DNA from: Tachypleus tridentatus
Lineage: Eukaryota > Arthropoda > Merostomata > Xiphosura > Limulidae
DNA length: 64,000 nucleotides
NCBI RefSeq assembly: GCF_004210375.1
Contig: NC_134834.1
Coordinates: 142,509,009-142,573,008 of the forward strand
Direction: 5' to 3'
Below, one piece after another: positions 60,743 to 64,000 of this stretch. The notes under the pieces were generated by a model. It had not been told where the DNA came from. It worked only from the letters and a program-made list of their open reading frames with translations, and did no database searches. Every line of letters starts with the position of its first letter. Positions within the stretch are counted from its first letter, which is position 1. Both the position numbers and the translations under genes were made by a program.

Positions 60743-62585
60743 AGTTTAGAAAGAAATGAACACATTGATTAATATTTGTAAGGAGTTTTTTTTATCTTTA
60801 TCCACTGACCACCGTTCGGCCTATGCATTTTTATAACGTTCATCAAATCTTAATCAGGTTTGACGATTTCATTATTATTTATGTCATTTTTTATGGTGAA
60901 CTAGTATTGTTGTTGTGTTGACGCTAAATGTATGTTACTTTATCATCCATTTTCTGGTAACATTGTTTTAGAGCCATCGGATTTATTGATGCCATGTAAG
61001 ATGCAACGTCATATTCTTGTTTGATAAATTTAACCTATAAACAACTCAATGTCGTATCGCGTTATGCTTGATTTCTCGAAACAGGAGAAGTTATATAAAA
61101 AAAACAACAAAATGCATTTATCCAAATAGAATAGTTCAATAATTTATCTGACCATTATGCTTTTAGTAATGGGAATGTAAAGGGGCCGTGAGGAAGGACC
61201 CTAAAACCTTATAAGTGTAGTAAGTGTTATTATAATAAGACTAGAGTAAAGATGTAGTGTGGGATCGCATAGCCTAGAGCATAAAATTTATCATGAACGT
61301 TAAAATATCGATTCCATTTTAAATTTAAATTATTTCTGAATTATGCCATTTTCTGTTATATTACCAACTTTTAAATTTAAAACAAACCTTTTAATCAGCA
61401 GTGTCTCTAAATTAGGAAATAAAAAAAATCAGTTTGTTGTCTATACATTTAATTTTATACTTTCAGTATATAGACTAACAACAATATTAGGTTATGCTTT
61501 TGTGTTAAGCAACAGGGCTTAAAAGTCATCATTGAAACTAAGTGCTACATCGGCTTTTCTGTATACATTAGAAGTTGTTAATATAATCGATTTTTACCAA
61601 TAACCGTTCTACAAACACTCCACGAATTCGTTTCATGAATGATCTAAATTTTCATTGGCTCACAAAAGAACTTACCGACGTTTAACTCCCTCGACAGCAG
61701 CTTTCTGTTACTTCGTTGGTCAGCTTGATTTCGCACAATTTGTTTATTACAATTAGCTATGAAATGGTATGGGGGTGGTAGTACTTGCCCTGTCATTTCT
61801 GAAGGGCTGTACACTAGCAGTGTAATATTTCATAATTTCAGCAATGATAAACAAATTTACGTTAATCTATTACGAAATATTCTGTGACAGCGGAAACAAA
61901 TAAAGAGCGTATTCTTCTAACTGAGAATTTTTTTTGTCCTCACTAAAACGTGAAATTCAGGCCTGACTTATTATTTGGTTCCTTATTTCTAATGCAGCAG
62001 GTAGTTTCGCTGAACGCACAGCTCTTTAATGCTTCTTGGAATAGCAAAGGAAATAATTAAAATAAGCTTTATATAGAAGCAGCCCTGAGCTGTGAAATCA
62101 GAAAAACTAGTCTATTACAGCGGAAGTCGCGAATAAAAGAATCGATTAGGCATGGTATACCTCATATTATCTTTACTGAAATTCACGCTTTAAAGAGAAA
62201 ATAAAATTGCAAATAAACTGATAACTAATTTGCTCACTGAATAATAATGGATAATTAATTGTTACAGTATGTCACATGTTATCCAAAAACCTAAAGTATT
62301 TTTGGTTATTAGTGTTAAATAAAAGACTATTTATCAAACCAAACAATGGAATATTCCTATCTTTGTTCTAATACAATAACATACTTGTATGTGTTAACCT
62401 ATGATAACTTAATATTATTATTATTTCGTCATTGATCTTTAAATTACATTTACATAATGGTTTACAGCTTTGGAGAATGAAATATAACTGGTCATTGGAT
62501 AAGATGCCAGACTAGCACTTTGAATAAATCCTTTTGGTAAAAAAAAAGTTTAAAAAACGACTTTCACTCTCCAGATATATATTTA

Positions 62586-62746
62586 AAAACATTATTTTAA
62601 CAAACGTTTCGCCTTTGCGACTTCCTCAGGGTTAACATACACAAATGTTTGATGTTACAATATAACACCTATTCTAATATTAAACAGTTGTGTACATTAA
62701 ACCTGAGGAAAACTGCAGAGACAAAACATTGGTTAAAATATTAAAA
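62586..62746. repeat. second foldback family with cgtttcgcctt and cctcaggg arms
   Basis: Left attttaacaaacgtttcgcc and gacttcctcagggttaa are mirrored at the right by ttaaacctgaggaaaactgc and acaaaacattggttaaaat. Confidence 0.7.
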
Positions 62747-62768
62747 AAAGAATTACATTTGAAGTATT

Positions 62769-62915
62769 TAGTAGTGTAAAACTAGAGGAAAGGCGGCCAG
62801 TCATTATCACCCACCGCCAACTTTTGGGCTACTCTTTTACCAACGAATAGTGGGATTGACCGTCAATTTATAATGTTCCCACGATTGAAAGGTTGTTTGG
62901 TATGATAGGGATTGT
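62769..62915 (-). mobile_element. SINE family A copy, body only
   Basis: tagtagtgtaaaactagagg to ggtatgataggg. Both the tail and the head are missing. Confidence 0.8.
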
Positions 62916-63397
62916 TGCAAATAATTTATCCTATGCTGTTACTTATACTGATATTCTGTAAAGTACTTTTGTTAAAAACTGGTCATACGTTATCAAATAA
63001 AATTTAAAATTGTTCCTAAATCATAAAATACAAGAAAGATTACTTGGGACTTGCAAATGTCTTTTCAAAGATGTTTTTGGTCATTGAAACTGTGAAAAAT
63101 GTATTACAGTCAAGTGAAAACATACTGCTGTTACTCAATTCCCTTTAAAACATTTAGTACTATTAGAGGTATGTAAAGACACTCCGTAAGGCATACTCTA
63201 TTACTTGTTCATTTATTATTATTTTGATTAGCAGTATTGGCGAAACCGTTAAATGTATCGAATGTCATTACTTTTAAATTTTATGTTTTATAAGTGTATT
63301 GTATTATAGAAAATTTTAACATAGTATATGTAATAAGAACTAATCTAAATCTCTTCAGCTGGCCGAATATCGAGAGATATTATTGTTTTTTTTTTGG

Positions 63398-63532
63398 GGG
63401 GTTGGGGTTTCTTTGGAATTGACACAAAACTGCACAATGGGGTACCTGTTCTCTGCCAACCACTGGTATCAAAACCCGGTTTCTAGCGGTGTGAGTCCGC
63501 AGACATACTGCTGTACCACTAGGGGAGGGAGG
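63398..63532 (-). mobile_element. SINE family B copy
   Basis: tttggaattgacacaaaac, cactggtatcaaaacccgg and ctgctgtaccactaggggag. Confidence 0.82.
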
Positions 63533-64000
63533 AGCGATATTATTGAGATTATGGCCGAAAACACTGTTAACATTAACGATACCCAAATGATGAAACATAA
63601 AATAGAAAGTAACACAAGTGTATATAATTAGACATACTGAATGCCAAGTTAACTTTTAATTTTCTCTAAGTTAATACTAATTATTACTCATAAAATATTT
63701 GATTCAAATAAATTAATAAACTTCACATCTTCCTTTATGAGCTTTCTTATGATCCATTGTTCTATAAGGAATGAACTACTACGTTATTAAGAAAAATCTG
63801 ATTGAGTACTTTACCTTTCCAGCAATTTTGATCTTTTAAATCCTTTCTTAAGTTTATGGCAGTACGTCGCTGTTTGAATGTCCATCATGCGAAATGAAGA
63901 ATCAAGGAAAAGAGACTAGGAATACATCTCTAACAGGACACACCAAGTAAGAACTGTACTTCATGTAGCTGTAAGATTTATGGTATATATATAAACTCAC

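Larger units (their letters stand above)
59256..64000 (-). other. intron or upstream part of the espin-like gene
   Basis: The preceding ankyrin exon was not found here. Contains two family A SINEs, an A fragment, a foldback and a B copy. A strong minus-strand donor (ACGTCG|GTAAGT at about 61677) follows about 60 bp without stops (RNQADQRSNRKLLSRELNV), which could be an untranslated or alternative first exon; it has no start codon or similarity. Nothing else in 59969-60467, 60743-62585 or 63533-64000. Confidence 0.5.

Overview
The window is animal nuclear DNA: AT-rich, intron-dominated and packed with short tRNA-derived retroposons. It has no operons, no ribosome binding sites and no long ORFs apart from exons and transposons. 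The SINEs carry recognisable pol III boxes, and their sequence is one I associate with horseshoe crab genomes (Limulus/Tachypleus). I therefore infer a chelicerate, most likely a horseshoe crab, but a genome search would be needed to confirm this.

One host gene dominates and runs right to left (minus strand) across almost the whole window. It is an espin/forked-type actin-bundling protein. From 5' to 3' I can place ankyrin-repeat exons at 59100-59255, 44536-44719 and 43769-43951, then disordered-region exons at 18154-18591 and 13864-15198, a WH2-like exon at 12391-12530, and C-terminal exons at 7909-8073 and about 5521-5628. Splice sites and codon phases agree at four directly joined junctions (59100/44719, 44536/43951, 18154/15198, 13864/12530) and at the two C-terminal ones. 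The first ankyrin repeats must lie to the right of the window or were missed. At least one exon between 43769 and 18591 (expected phase 0 to phase 1) was not found. A separate exon-like block on the plus strand (57771-57877) sits inside the largest intron that I could bound.

The rest is introns filled with mobile DNA. There are about 23 copies of SINE family A, about 10 of family B and about 7 of family C or C-like. One nearly complete RTE-like LINE (endonuclease plus reverse transcriptase) is broken by a frameshift at about 32.21 kb. Two decayed CR1/jockey-type reverse transcriptase fragments lie at 3.5-4.1 and 16.6-17.5 kb. There are two mariner relics with internal deletions and one internally deleted piggyBac element that keeps both TTAA sites. 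A set of foldback (hairpin) repeats and about a dozen minisatellites with unit lengths from 25 to about 112 bp complete the picture. I saw no CRISPR array, no free-standing tRNA or rRNA gene, and no obviously new system. The most useful observations are the related tail shared by three SINE families, the heat-shock-element-like array inside the piggyBac copy, the foldback family, the nested SINE insertions and the unassigned exons.
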